From Coprococcus eutactus (lineage in GTDB: Bacteria > Bacillota > Clostridia > Lachnospirales > Lachnospiraceae): DNA of 64,000 nt. The position numbers and the translations under genes are program-made. Of this stretch, positions 1 to 8,034 are shown piece by piece; position 1 is the first letter of the stretch, and each line of letters starts with the position of its first letter. Under the pieces are notes generated by a model. The model was given only the letters and a program-made list of their open reading frames with translations. It was not told where the DNA came from and searched no databases. The stretch is taken from positions 3,048,920-3,112,919 of the forward strand of contig NZ_CP102278.1 in the NCBI RefSeq assembly GCF_025149915.1. The letters run 5' to 3'.

Positions 1-1524
1 AAGAACACCAGTTACAACACCGGAGATCTTACCGATACCACCTGTGAATGAAACACCACCAACAACGCAGGCTGCTATGGCGTCCATATCCCAGCCCTGT
101 CCATAAGCTGCACTACCTGAACCAACCATTCTGTTACACTCAAGCCATGATCCGAATCCGTAAAGGATACCGGCAAGGATGAATGCGCCAAGTGTTACCT
201 TGAAAACTGATATACCTGAAACTGCTGCTGCCTCCGGGTTTCCACCTACAGCGTACAGATTCTTACCAAATGTAGTCTTGTTCCAGATGAACCATACTAC
301 TACGATTGCAACTACTGCCCAAATGATAATAGTTGGGAAACTTCCTATTGTTGGGATGAACATATTTGGTATTGCTGAATCAATAGCACCAAATGAAACA
401 CCCTTTGTCGCATATGTTACAAGTCCGAAGATGATCAGCATGTTCGCCATTGTTGAAATGAACGGATGCATCTTGTACTTCGCCATGAAGAAACCTGCAA
501 TACTTGAAAATACTGTTGTGAGGATAATACATGCAACAAGTGCAAATAATGCTTTTCCTACAACCGGCATACTTGAGAAATCAAATATGTGTCCGAACAC
601 ACCACCTGTATTTGCACCATTGTGCATGATAATGGTAGCTGTAACCATACCCATACCAACCATACGTCCAATCGAAAGATCGGTACCAGTCAGGAGGATA
701 AGTCCCGCAACTCCGAGTGCCAGGAACATTCTAGGTGATGCCTGCTGAAGTATGTTCAGTATATTGGTAACTGTGAGGAGCTGTGTGTTCTTCACAATTG
801 GAGTGATGATACAAAGTGCAATGAATATCAACACGATTACTATATACAGACCGTTCTTGTAAAGGAACTGTGTTGTGTTGAATGTGTACTTGTAATTCTC
901 AAATTTCTGTGCTCTGCTCTGCATGAATGTGTACTTGGACATTCTAAGGAGATCTATCAGATGATACTTGTGTGAAAATGCATCATGCTTTCTGTCCTTA
1001 ATCTCCTGAAGTCTTGACTCATGTGTCATCTGTGCATCAAAGAGCTTGTTCTTGTATACATATTTCTCGTCCTTGATCTCTTCCGGATCAGAGAGCTTTG
1101 CAAGTGTCTGCTCATGCTCTGTCTTGAGTGTTGCCTTTACTCTCTCATATGACTCATTTTCTGCTGCCTTCTCAGTCTCGCAGCTTGCCACTACCTTGCT
1201 GTAGTACTCGCTGTCATAATGCTCCTTAAGGTATCCCTCTGCGTCAGCGATAAGCTTTGCAACCTTATCCTTGTTGGCTGCCTCAACTGCCTTTGCCTTC
1301 TCCAGGGCTGCCTTATCCTTTGCGATTATGCTATCCTTTTCTTCCTTTGATAAATTCTTATCTTCCTTTGCGATAGCTATATGGTTCTTCAAACTACGAA
1401 CCTTGTCAGATCCATCAACTCGAAGTTCATCGATCTGAGCCTGTATCTTTCCAACATATTCATCAATCGGCTTAAGGAGTTTTTCCTCTGCATCAGCCGA
1501 AAGGATCATATTTTTATCTGCCAT
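1..1524 (-). CDS. mglC: Galactose/methyl-galactoside ABC transporter permease, 3' part cut by window edge
   Basis: Membrane channel subunit of a sugar importer of the monosaccharide (CUT2) ABC class. The gene is open to the window edge, so the C-terminus is missing; 508 codons are visible. The first about 215 residues are soluble, charged and Lys/Glu/Ala-rich, predicted to be coiled coil. Only then do the membrane helices begin, with the family stretch LTGTDLSIGRMVGMGMVTA and the FGKNLYAVGGNPEAAAVSGI loop. Classical MglC starts almost directly with the membrane domain, so the extension is unusual in length. Two in-frame ATGs lie six bases apart; the AGAGGAG ribosome site suits the second (1524), giving MADKNMILS. 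It follows mglA by 17 bases, last visible gene of the mglBAC operon. Confidence 0.88.
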   Translation of the reverse strand, partial: MADKNMILSADAEEKLLKPIDEYVGKIQAQIDELRVDGSDKVRSLKNHIAIAKEDKNLSKEEKDSIIAKDKAALEKAKAVEAANKDKVAKLIADAEGYLKEHYDSEYYSKVVASCETEKAAENESYERVKATLKTEHEQTLAKLSDPEEIKDEKYVYKNKLFDAQMTHESRLQEIKDRKHDAFSHKYHLIDLLRMSKYTFMQSRAQKFENYKYTFNTTQFLYKNGLYIVIVLIFIALCIITPIVKNTQLLTVTNILNILQQASPRMFLALGVAGLILLTGTDLSIGRMVGMGMVTATIIMHNGANTGGVFGHIFDFSSMPVVGKALFALVACIILTTVFSSIAGFFMAKYKMHPFISTMANMLIIFGLVTYATKGVSFGAIDSAIPNMFIPTIGSFPTIIIWAVVAIVVVWFIWNKTTFGKNLYAVGGNPEAAAVSGISVFKVTLGAFILAGILYGFGSWLECNRMVGSGSAAYGQGWDMDAIAACVVGGVSFTGGIGKISGVVTGVL

Positions 1525-1541
1525 ATCCATGCTCCTCTCTA

Positions 1542-3050
1542 TTACAAATATTTAGCACTAAGTCTTAACAATTCTTCCTGATTAGTCTCCTTGGTATTTA
1601 CAATTCCGGCAAGGTGTCCATTTGACATAACACCTATACGGTTTGTGATACCCAGGATTTCCGGCATCTCAGAGGAGACAACTATGATAGTCTTGCCCTG
1701 CTTTGCCATGTTGATTATAAGTTCATATATTTCATACTTAGCTCCTACATCGATACCTCTTGTAGGATCATCCATCATGAATACATTTGGTGAACGCTCA
1801 AGCCATTTTCCAAAGATAACCTTCTGCTGGTTACCACCGGACAGGTTGGCGATCATATCGTCAGGTCCCATACACTTGGTGTGCATGACCTTGATCTCCT
1901 CAGCTGTGGCACGAACCATGCTGTCATGTGACAGTGCCACGCCGCTCTTGTAGTGGTTCATATTTGCAATGGTGGTATTGAAGGTGATATCTGCCTTGAG
2001 GAAGAGACCATTTGCCTTTCTCTCCTCAGTGATGAGGGCAAATCCGTGATCCATAGCATCCTTTGGACCAGTGAAGTTCATGATCTTGCCACCATACATT
2101 ACATTTCCTGCTGCTCTTGTACGAATACCAAATATAGTTTCCAGGAGCTCTGTACGGCCTGCGCCAACCAGACCATAGAGGCCGAATATCTCGCCCTTCT
2201 TCACATCAAATGTGATGTTCTGGAGCTTCGGTGCATACTTTGTGGAGAGTCCCTGTACTGAGAGGATCGTCTCACCCGGCGTATTGTCGACCGGTGGGAA
2301 TCTGTTATCAAGTGAACGACCAACCATGGCTGATATAAGCTCGTTCATGTTGGTGTCCTTGCTGTCCTTTGTCATGACCAGACTACCGTCTCGGAGAACT
2401 GATATCTGATCACAGATCTCGAATATCTCATCCATCTTATGTGAGATGTAGATCAGGGAAATTCCCTGCTCCTTGAGCTGTCTCATCATCTTGAAAAGCT
2501 TTGCAACCTCTGGTGCTGTCAGCGATGATGTAGGCTCATCAAGTACGATTACCTTGGAATTGTACGAAATAGCCTTTGCGATCTCACACATCTGTCTCTT
2601 GGAAACTGACATCCTCTTCATCGGCTGTGTAAGATTGACCGTTATACCCAGCTTTCTGAACAAGTCTGAAGCTTCCTTCTTCATACGGCCCTCGTCGATG
2701 ACTCCAAGAGAGTTCTTTGGATAACGTCCAAGGAACAGGTTGTCAACAACGCTTCTCTCAAGGCACTGATTTAATTCCTGATGAACCATCGCAACTCCAT
2801 TCTCGAGTGCATCCTTAGGGCCAGAGAAATTTACTTCTTTTCCATCTAATATTATTGTTCCTTCGTCCTTCTGATAGGTTCCGAAGAGACACTTCATCAT
2901 TGTCGATTTACCGGCACCATTCTCACCCATAAGTCCCATGATCGAACCAGGTTTAACATTCAAATTAATATGGTTAAGGACCTTGTTTCTGCCGAATGAT
3001 TTGCTCATGCCTTGAATCGATAAGATGTATTTATTCTTATCTTCTGCCAT
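1542..3050 (-). CDS. mglA: Galactose/methyl-galactoside import ATP-binding protein MglA
   Basis: Tandem-domain ATPase (502 aa) that powers the sugar importer. Domain 1 has a normal Walker A (GENGAGKST, residues 42-50) and a Walker B ending VIVLDEPTSS. Domain 2 has the degenerate P-loop GLVGAGRTE and the signature LSGGNQQKV, the asymmetric pattern typical of MglA, RbsA and XylG. The start at 3050 is chosen because AGGAA lies 8 bases upstream; longer in-frame starts run into the structured leader. It lies between mglB and mglC on the same strand. A long leader with several stem-loops separates it from mglB, which may lower its expression relative to the binding protein. Confidence 0.93.
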   Translation of the reverse strand: MAEDKNKYILSIQGMSKSFGRNKVLNHINLNVKPGSIMGLMGENGAGKSTMMKCLFGTYQKDEGTIILDGKEVNFSGPKDALENGVAMVHQELNQCLERSVVDNLFLGRYPKNSLGVIDEGRMKKEASDLFRKLGITVNLTQPMKRMSVSKRQMCEIAKAISYNSKVIVLDEPTSSLTAPEVAKLFKMMRQLKEQGISLIYISHKMDEIFEICDQISVLRDGSLVMTKDSKDTNMNELISAMVGRSLDNRFPPVDNTPGETILSVQGLSTKYAPKLQNITFDVKKGEIFGLYGLVGAGRTELLETIFGIRTRAAGNVMYGGKIMNFTGPKDAMDHGFALITEERKANGLFLKADITFNTTIANMNHYKSGVALSHDSMVRATAEEIKVMHTKCMGPDDMIANLSGGNQQKVIFGKWLERSPNVFMMDDPTRGIDVGAKYEIYELIINMAKQGKTIIVVSSEMPEILGITNRIGVMSNGHLAGIVNTKETNQEELLRLSAKYL

Positions 3051-3237
3051 ATCTCTACTTCCTTTCATTGAACACCAGCCCATTAAAAGTCGCCTTCGGC
3101 GAGGGCTGATGCTACATATCAAGTTTTCATAGAAAACTTGATACATACTCTTAGTAAAAGAAGGGTATCAAATGTTTAGTCTGACACCCCTCTGAGTTAA
3201 ATCATTTCCTATTGATCAATCATCCAGGTAACTTATA
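3051..3237 (-). repeat. Structured mglB-mglA intercistronic region with composite stem-loop element
   Basis: Read on the minus strand it holds, in order: a weak hairpin GGGTGTC...GATACCC (about 3161-3187); a perfect 10-bp hairpin ATCAAGTTTT/AAAACTTGAT with a 5-base loop (about 3118-3142); then an arm pair CAGCCC/GGGCTG (3103-3108 with 3076-3081) enclosing a GAA-triloop hairpin (TCGCC GAA GGCGA) and the bridge CTTTTAATG, directly before the mglA ribosome site. The arm, triloop hairpin, CTTTTxATG and arm order matches the elements at 20.7, 34.3 and 54.7 kb, so this looks like a diverged family member. None of the hairpins is followed by a T-run, so they are not terminators. They could stabilise upstream mglB mRNA or tune mglA translation. 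Confidence 0.6.
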
Positions 3238-4509
3238 TTACTTAGAGAGAATTGATGTGTATGATGCTGCATTGTCTGTCTTAACCATGTTGATTGCAAA
3301 TGCATCGTACTCGCCTGGGTTACCAAGACGGTTTGTGATGTTAGACTCTGTCTGACCATCACCACCGATGTAATCTACATTCAGGTTAAGAAGGTCATCA
3401 TAGTTCTGAAGAAGTGGCTGGTATGTTGAGCTCAGGAAGTTATCTGAAGCGTTGTAGATATCAAGCCATACCTTCTTGCTTGGGCTCTTGCTTGAGTCAA
3501 GCTGCTTTGAAACCTTGTCATAAACCTTTGTTGAATCTGTGAAATCCTGATAGTTATCTGCTGTTACTGCCACATTCAGCGCGTAGTATGATCTCTCGTC
3601 TGCGCTGTATCTGTAATCAACACCTTCCTCAAGCTGATTTCCAGCCTCATCAGCTGTACCGATACCAGTATCAACATCTACACCATCAAGTGCGTTACGG
3701 AGAACTCTCAGTGTCAGGTAAGCCTGAACATCTGCATGCTGTGAAATTGTTCCACCGTAGCCCTCTGCGATTGCTGCAACTGCATCGCTGTTAGCGTCGT
3801 ATCCAAATGTAGGAACCTTTGCGTCCTTTGCCCAAGCATTGAACATTGACATTCCCATACCATCGTTATTTGAAACAACTACATCGATCTGATCACCAAA
3901 TGAAGCTGTCCATGTTCCTATTGCATTACCAGCTGTAGCTGCATCCCATGTAGCTCCTGCTGAGTTCTTCATCTCCTGTGATGCAAGCTCTCTGATCGTA
4001 TATGTCTTGCCATCAACATCAAGCTTAGCATCCTGTACTACTGTTGCCTTACCATCTACATTTGTTCCGGCTGGTGTTGAATCAACTGCTCCGCTTGCAT
4101 CAACGCCTGTGCCAAGTGCTGAACGAACACCTCTTGTACGTGCGATTGAATCATTGTGTCCGATATCACCGATTGCAAGTACATATCCGATGACTCCATC
4201 GCCGTTACGATCGATCGTTGCTGCGTTTGCCTTGATGTAATCAAGAACCATCTGGCCCTGGAGCTCAGCACCCTGATTAGCATCAAATCCTACATAATAT
4301 GTGTCCTTGTTGTAGTTAAGGGCATCTTTGTCAAGCTCTCCTGTTGAGCTATTAGATGGCTGACGGTTGAACCAGCAAAGTGGCTTGTCCTTGTTGGCTA
4401 CTCCACTGCTTGAGCTTCCGCCACTTGAGCTTCCGCCTGATCCACATCCTACCATTGATAAAGCAAGTGTTGCAGCTGCTGCTACAGCTAAAATTCTTCT
4501 TTTTCTCAT
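3238..4509 (-). CDS. mglB: Galactose/glucose-binding lipoprotein, apparently circularly permuted
   Basis: Extracellular sugar-binding lipoprotein (423 aa) with a signal peptide and lipobox ending MVGC (Cys22), then a Ser/Gly linker. Sugar-contact motifs of the galactose/glucose-binding protein are present: GHNDSIARTR (His, Asp, Arg), ATWD, SNNDGMGMS, FGYD, plus a calcium loop DRNGDGVIG. Their order is rotated. The chain starts at the strand that normally follows residue about 110 (KPLCWFNRQPS, like NVPVVFFNKEPS), and the segment normally at the N-terminus (KVWLDIYNASDNF to AFAINMVKTDNAA) is the last 79 residues, joined by a Lys/Ser linker. GGAGGG lies 8 bases before the ATG at 4509, so the start is firm. 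Confidence 0.93.
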   Translation of the reverse strand: MRKRRILAVAAAATLALSMVGCGSGGSSSGGSSSSGVANKDKPLCWFNRQPSNSSTGELDKDALNYNKDTYYVGFDANQGAELQGQMVLDYIKANAATIDRNGDGVIGYVLAIGDIGHNDSIARTRGVRSALGTGVDASGAVDSTPAGTNVDGKATVVQDAKLDVDGKTYTIRELASQEMKNSAGATWDAATAGNAIGTWTASFGDQIDVVVSNNDGMGMSMFNAWAKDAKVPTFGYDANSDAVAAIAEGYGGTISQHADVQAYLTLRVLRNALDGVDVDTGIGTADEAGNQLEEGVDYRYSADERSYYALNVAVTADNYQDFTDSTKVYDKVSKQLDSSKSPSKKVWLDIYNASDNFLSSTYQPLLQNYDDLLNLNVDYIGGDGQTESNITNRLGNPGEYDAFAINMVKTDNAASYTSILSK

Positions 4510-4802
4510 ATTACATTCCCTCCTGTGTTTTGGCTTTGTGTGTTTTATTTTTTCGTCTTGCCTCATTGACTGTATTCATTATAATTTGACAGGAGTTTTG
4601 AAAGAATAGAATATTTTTGGATTAATTAGCAAAATTTTGCGATTTATCAAAATTTTTATAGATATTTTTACTAATAGCGGTTAGTTAATAGTTATATGTC
4701 AGGTGTATTTTTTGCTTAACACGGGTAAAATTGCATATTGAGTTGAGCAATTTTGACTTATTCTACATTTTTAGAATGGCGTTGGTGGCAGCTTCTGTAA
4801 CG
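4510..4802 (-). promoter_or_regulatory. Upstream region of mglB: probable promoter and a 12-bp palindrome
   Basis: Gene-free AT-rich sequence upstream of mglB. A consensus -10 TATAAT lies on the minus strand at 4583-4578, about 70 bases before the start codon, but the -35 at normal distance (TTCTTT) is weak, as expected for an activated or regulated promoter. A perfect palindrome GCAAAATTTTGC at 4629-4640, just upstream of the putative -35, is a candidate operator. No CcpA site with a convincing match was seen. The regulator gene is not in this window. Confidence 0.35.
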
Positions 4803-4837
4803 AAAAGAGCGGGTATCCAGCTCACACCCGCTCTTTT
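4803..4837 (-). terminator. Intrinsic terminator (bidirectional form) after the zinc-ribbon gene
   Basis: Perfect 12-bp inverted repeat AAAAGAGCGGGT/ACCCGCTCTTTT with an 11-base loop. The A/T ends give a T-run on either strand. It lies 22 bases past the stop of the gene at 4859-5470 and probably ends that transcript before the mgl promoter. Confidence 0.85.
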
Positions 4838-4858
4838 CCAATTAGACAATATAACAAT

Positions 4859-5470
4859 TTACATGTTCACATTCATATAGCTTCCACAATAAGGACATTT
4901 GCTGGAATATCCAGTCGCTGCACGGAAACTCGAACCACAATTCGGGCATCTGACCGCCACAAGTCTCAGCTTATCCGGTGCCACCGGCTTGTTGTCCATG
5001 AGCTCTTCCTCACCTGGAAGCCTCTCATCCCTTACTGAATCCGGATCATAGCCGTATTTGCCATTGTACTCAAATATATCTATCGTCAGACCTATTGGGT
5101 ACATGCCGGCCCCCCTTGTAAATCCCGTTGGTATTATAGCCTCCCGCTCAACATGGTAGCTGTCAAAGTAATGCACGATCGTGTCCATCATATATGTATT
5201 GTTCACCTTAACAGAAGTATTCTCTGTGTATCCATATATCTTTGCAGGATACTTCGCTCCTTTTTTTACTATCATCTTCTTGTTGTGGACCAATATCGCC
5301 ACCACTATATCCATTCCCCCACCGATCAGTAAGAAACTTCCCGGAAGGCTCAGCATGGCCAGGGGGAATTTTCCCGGCTCCGCTACAATCGCAAATATAA
5401 TTCCCACGAAAACACCGACAGCAAGGAATATACTGCCAACCAAAACCACTATCTTATGAGCCGCATTCAT
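4859..5470 (-). CDS. Membrane protein with C-terminal zinc ribbon, function unknown
   Basis: 203 residues. Two N-terminal membrane helices (about 5-30 and 38-62) form a short hairpin with little outside the membrane. They are followed by a soluble region of about 85 residues with an immunoglobulin- or OB-like beta pattern that I do not recognise. The C-terminus has a CPNCG...CPYCG rubredoxin-knuckle zinc ribbon (about residues 174-198). The start at 5470 is preceded by AAGGAAG at 7 bases. It is the last gene of a run with the TraX-like gene (59-bp gap). Hypothetical; similar small DUF-type membrane proteins with zinc ribbons are common in Lachnospiraceae. Confidence 0.75.
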   Translation of the reverse strand: MNAAHKIVVLVGSIFLAVGVFVGIIFAIVAEPGKFPLAMLSLPGSFLLIGGGMDIVVAILVHNKKMIVKKGAKYPAKIYGYTENTSVKVNNTYMMDTIVHYFDSYHVEREAIIPTGFTRGAGMYPIGLTIDIFEYNGKYGYDPDSVRDERLPGEEELMDNKPVAPDKLRLVAVRCPNCGSSFRAATGYSSKCPYCGSYMNVNM

Positions 5471-5529
5471 ACTATTTCTTCCTTTCTCAAATATCTGCAA
5501 AAACCACCGATTCTCTGCTCATACCATGT

Positions 5530-6321
5530 CTACATCACCATCTGCCAGATTATGTACAATACAAGCAAGTGCCCCGGATAAAAAGCATAACAGAAGTATT
5601 TAAACCACTTCTTATGATATCCCAGTTTTCCATTGTATAGCCATATCACCGGCAATGCGATGAGCGCAAACGCCTGCTGCGGGAACTCAAAGCTATGTCC
5701 CGCTATACTAAACGTATAACAATATCCGCTAAGCAGCTGTGCATTGATGTAATACATACACACGAGCTGTGCTATCAATTTCCATGGTTCCTTGCCCCGG
5801 AACAGATAGAACATTATAACCATGACAACTCCCGCTCCATAGAAATCAACCATGGTGATCGTTCCTATCACATATCCCACAAGAGTCACAACAATCGCAA
5901 CCGGGATCCACAGCCATACCTTGCCTGTTTTTCTTACCTTGTCTATCAATGCTATCAGAAGTAATCCTATGAGAAATGTCCAAAGTACATTCTGATGAAA
6001 CAGATACAAGACGCTGTCTCCGGACACAAGATCAAACGGAACTTCAGATATCACCGCAAATATCAGCATTCTGCACAGATATCTACGGAAATTACTGGTG
6101 TGATAAAACCCCTCAACTATCATGAAGGCAAATATCGGAAATGCTATTCTTCCTATGCATGTAAGTATATCCAAATATGGAAACAATGTTGCCCACATAT
6201 GATCACTGAGCATACATGTCATCGCAATGATATGCAGCATACAGGAGCTGAATACTCCTGCTTTTATATTCCAGGACTGTTTCCCCGGATCAATCATTTT
6301 ACCATTCTGTATATCCGTCAT
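5530..6321 (-). CDS. TraX-family membrane protein (putative acyltransferase-like)
   Basis: 263 residues and about eight membrane helices. The N-terminal half carries TraX-family features: LHIIAMTCMLSDHMWATLF followed by CIGRIAFPIFAFMIVEGFYHTSN and RMLIFAVISEVPFDL. TraX is named for F-pilin N-acetylation, but chromosomal copies in Firmicutes are stand-alone proteins of unknown substrate, and no conjugation genes are nearby. AAGGAGG lies 7 bases before the ATG at 6321. Just upstream there is a duplicated start region encoding an 11-codon leader whose stop overlaps this ATG (see the separate entry). Confidence 0.85.
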   Translation of the reverse strand: MTDIQNGKMIDPGKQSWNIKAGVFSSCMLHIIAMTCMLSDHMWATLFPYLDILTCIGRIAFPIFAFMIVEGFYHTSNFRRYLCRMLIFAVISEVPFDLVSGDSVLYLFHQNVLWTFLIGLLLIALIDKVRKTGKVWLWIPVAIVVTLVGYVIGTITMVDFYGAGVVMVIMFYLFRGKEPWKLIAQLVCMYYINAQLLSGYCYTFSIAGHSFEFPQQAFALIALPVIWLYNGKLGYHKKWFKYFCYAFYPGHLLVLYIIWQMVM

Positions 6322-6353
6322 ATTGGTTCCTCCTTTTTATATGACTTCGTCAT
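6318..6353 (-). CDS. Possible 11-codon leader peptide overlapping the traX-like start
   Basis: A second start region with almost the same bases as the traX-like start lies 32 bases upstream: AAGGAACCAATATGAC versus AGGAGGAACCAATATGAC. Read from this ATG it encodes MTKSYKKEEPI and ends in TGA, which overlaps the downstream ATG as ATGA. The leader also forms a perfect 7-bp hairpin ATATGAC/GTCATAT with a GAA loop. It may give translational coupling or be a by-product of a short duplication. No expression evidence is available from sequence alone. Confidence 0.3.
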   Translation of the reverse strand: MTKSYKKEEPI

Positions 6354-6368
6354 ATTGGTTCCTTCTCT

Positions 6369-7922
6369 TTATAAGGTGCCGCCAACTCCTTCGCCCTTGT
6401 TAAATCCGAAGATGGCACAGCATATCAGATCTATGATAAACAATGCCGACAATGTTATACATATGATGTTCTGCACTTTTTTGCTCTTGGAATTCAGAAA
6501 TTCACTGAGCTTCGGTGCCGCTATATACACTCCAAACAGACTTCCCATGCCAAACGCAAGAAGCCCCACCAGACATATTCTTCCATTTACATTAAGGAAC
6601 TCGTTCTTGTAGTCCCAATACTGTGAGTTAAAGAAGAAATCCAGTACCCAGCTTGCTATGAATTCTATGATTCCACATACCACCATCGCCATAGCGAACA
6701 GCTTCACCTTATCTGCCTTGAAACGGTCAAGCAAGAATATGATAGCAACGCCGCCGACTCCGTACACAGGCAGCCACGGTCCATACATTGTTCCGCGGTT
6801 TACAAGTATGTGATCCATAACTATATAGAGTACGACCTCCCAAAGCCATCCTATAAAACAGAACACAAAGAAGAAGAAAATGAAGTCCCTGAGACTATAT
6901 TCACTCTTCACCTTCATTCCCTCAGGAACCTCGACCGCGACATCCTGGAGAATATAGGCCGGTTTAGTCCATACCTCAGCAACTCCCGCGTCTCCTGCCG
7001 ACTGATAAGCAGCCTCGATAGCCTTTTTGTTATACGGTGCAGCATTGAATGCTGCCTCAACAAAATTTTCCACACCTATATTCTGTCTGAACCAGAAGTA
7101 CATCTCCACATCAAGCTCCATCTGGAATGGCACTGCTACCAGAAGGCCTGCAACCGGTATAGCCTTGATCAACCACACATGGATGCATGACAGATCCGTC
7201 AGGAACATTTTCCACTTATAGCCTCTGGTCATCTCCCTTGACATGTTCTTCGCATCTCTCCACTTGAGCATTGGATTTTCGGCCAGGAGATATGGAACCA
7301 TCCTATACTGGTAATACTTGTACACACCACCGACTATCGTGAGCCACCAGAGCGTCATAGCAACATTGTAACAGAACATGACCCACATAAGTCTTAGCAC
7401 ATAGTGCCTATGGAAAGGCGCAAACATTCGGTTGACGGACACCTTGTCACTGTATCTGCACTCCATGGCATAACGGCATTTGCCCACTATCGCCGCACTC
7501 TGTATAAAGAAATGGACAACAGCCATGATAAGAGCAGATATCAGGAGCATCACTATGACCTCGCCGGGATTTCTCTTCACATATGCCGTGTTGGCGCCTA
7601 AAAGCTTGATGATCCAAGTCTGTTTCACCGTCACCGAGTCTATCACCCTGGCTACTGTCTCAGCTTGTTTCTCCGACATATGCTCAATCATCGGCATATT
7701 CTTTACATACTCCTTGAGTATGGTCACATTGTCAGCCTCATGCTCGGTCTCCTGTCCAAGCACCTGATCTATTCCCTTCACGAATTTTGTCTGGGAAGAA
7801 TCATCTACCCCAAGATAAGAGAAAATAAAACACACAGCGACCATAGCCATCCAAGCCATAAGTCCACGTTTAAATACCGTGTTCCACGCTCCCTTTCTAA
7901 GCTGTTTCCTGTTCCAAATCAT
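6369..7922 (-). CDS. Two-part membrane protein: DUF975-like N-terminus and CmpB-like C-terminus
   Basis: 517 residues. The N-terminal part (about 1-300) has helices at about 20-38, 108-130 and 175-200 in a DUF975-like layout (WNRKQLRKGAWNTVFKRGL at the start). The C-terminal part (about 345-500) matches the putative ABC permease CmpB family: FVFCFIGWLWEVVLYIVMDH, NRGTMYGPWLPVYGVGG, ASWVLDFFFNSQYWDY and VNGRICLVGLLAFGMG. The CmpB name is historical, transport is unproven, and no ATPase gene is adjacent. GGGAG lies 11 bases before the ATG. Joining of these two parts in one chain may be worth comparing with relatives. It is followed by the TraX-like gene after 47 bases. Confidence 0.75.
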   Translation of the reverse strand: MIWNRKQLRKGAWNTVFKRGLMAWMAMVAVCFIFSYLGVDDSSQTKFVKGIDQVLGQETEHEADNVTILKEYVKNMPMIEHMSEKQAETVARVIDSVTVKQTWIIKLLGANTAYVKRNPGEVIVMLLISALIMAVVHFFIQSAAIVGKCRYAMECRYSDKVSVNRMFAPFHRHYVLRLMWVMFCYNVAMTLWWLTIVGGVYKYYQYRMVPYLLAENPMLKWRDAKNMSREMTRGYKWKMFLTDLSCIHVWLIKAIPVAGLLVAVPFQMELDVEMYFWFRQNIGVENFVEAAFNAAPYNKKAIEAAYQSAGDAGVAEVWTKPAYILQDVAVEVPEGMKVKSEYSLRDFIFFFFVFCFIGWLWEVVLYIVMDHILVNRGTMYGPWLPVYGVGGVAIIFLLDRFKADKVKLFAMAMVVCGIIEFIASWVLDFFFNSQYWDYKNEFLNVNGRICLVGLLAFGMGSLFGVYIAAPKLSEFLNSKSKKVQNIICITLSALFIIDLICCAIFGFNKGEGVGGTL

Positions 7923-8034
7923 TATAATACATTCTCCCTTATAGAATTTTAAATGTTATCATCTTACGTCTATATCTCACATTTTTAATGTCACATCACA
8001 CAGGCAAACTGCGAAACTCATAACCTGAATCCCC

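Noticed and set aside
179..748. Plus-strand frame of 189 codons antisense to mglC
   Set aside because: The minus strand clearly encodes a CUT2 permease with conserved motifs; the plus frame has no ribosome site.
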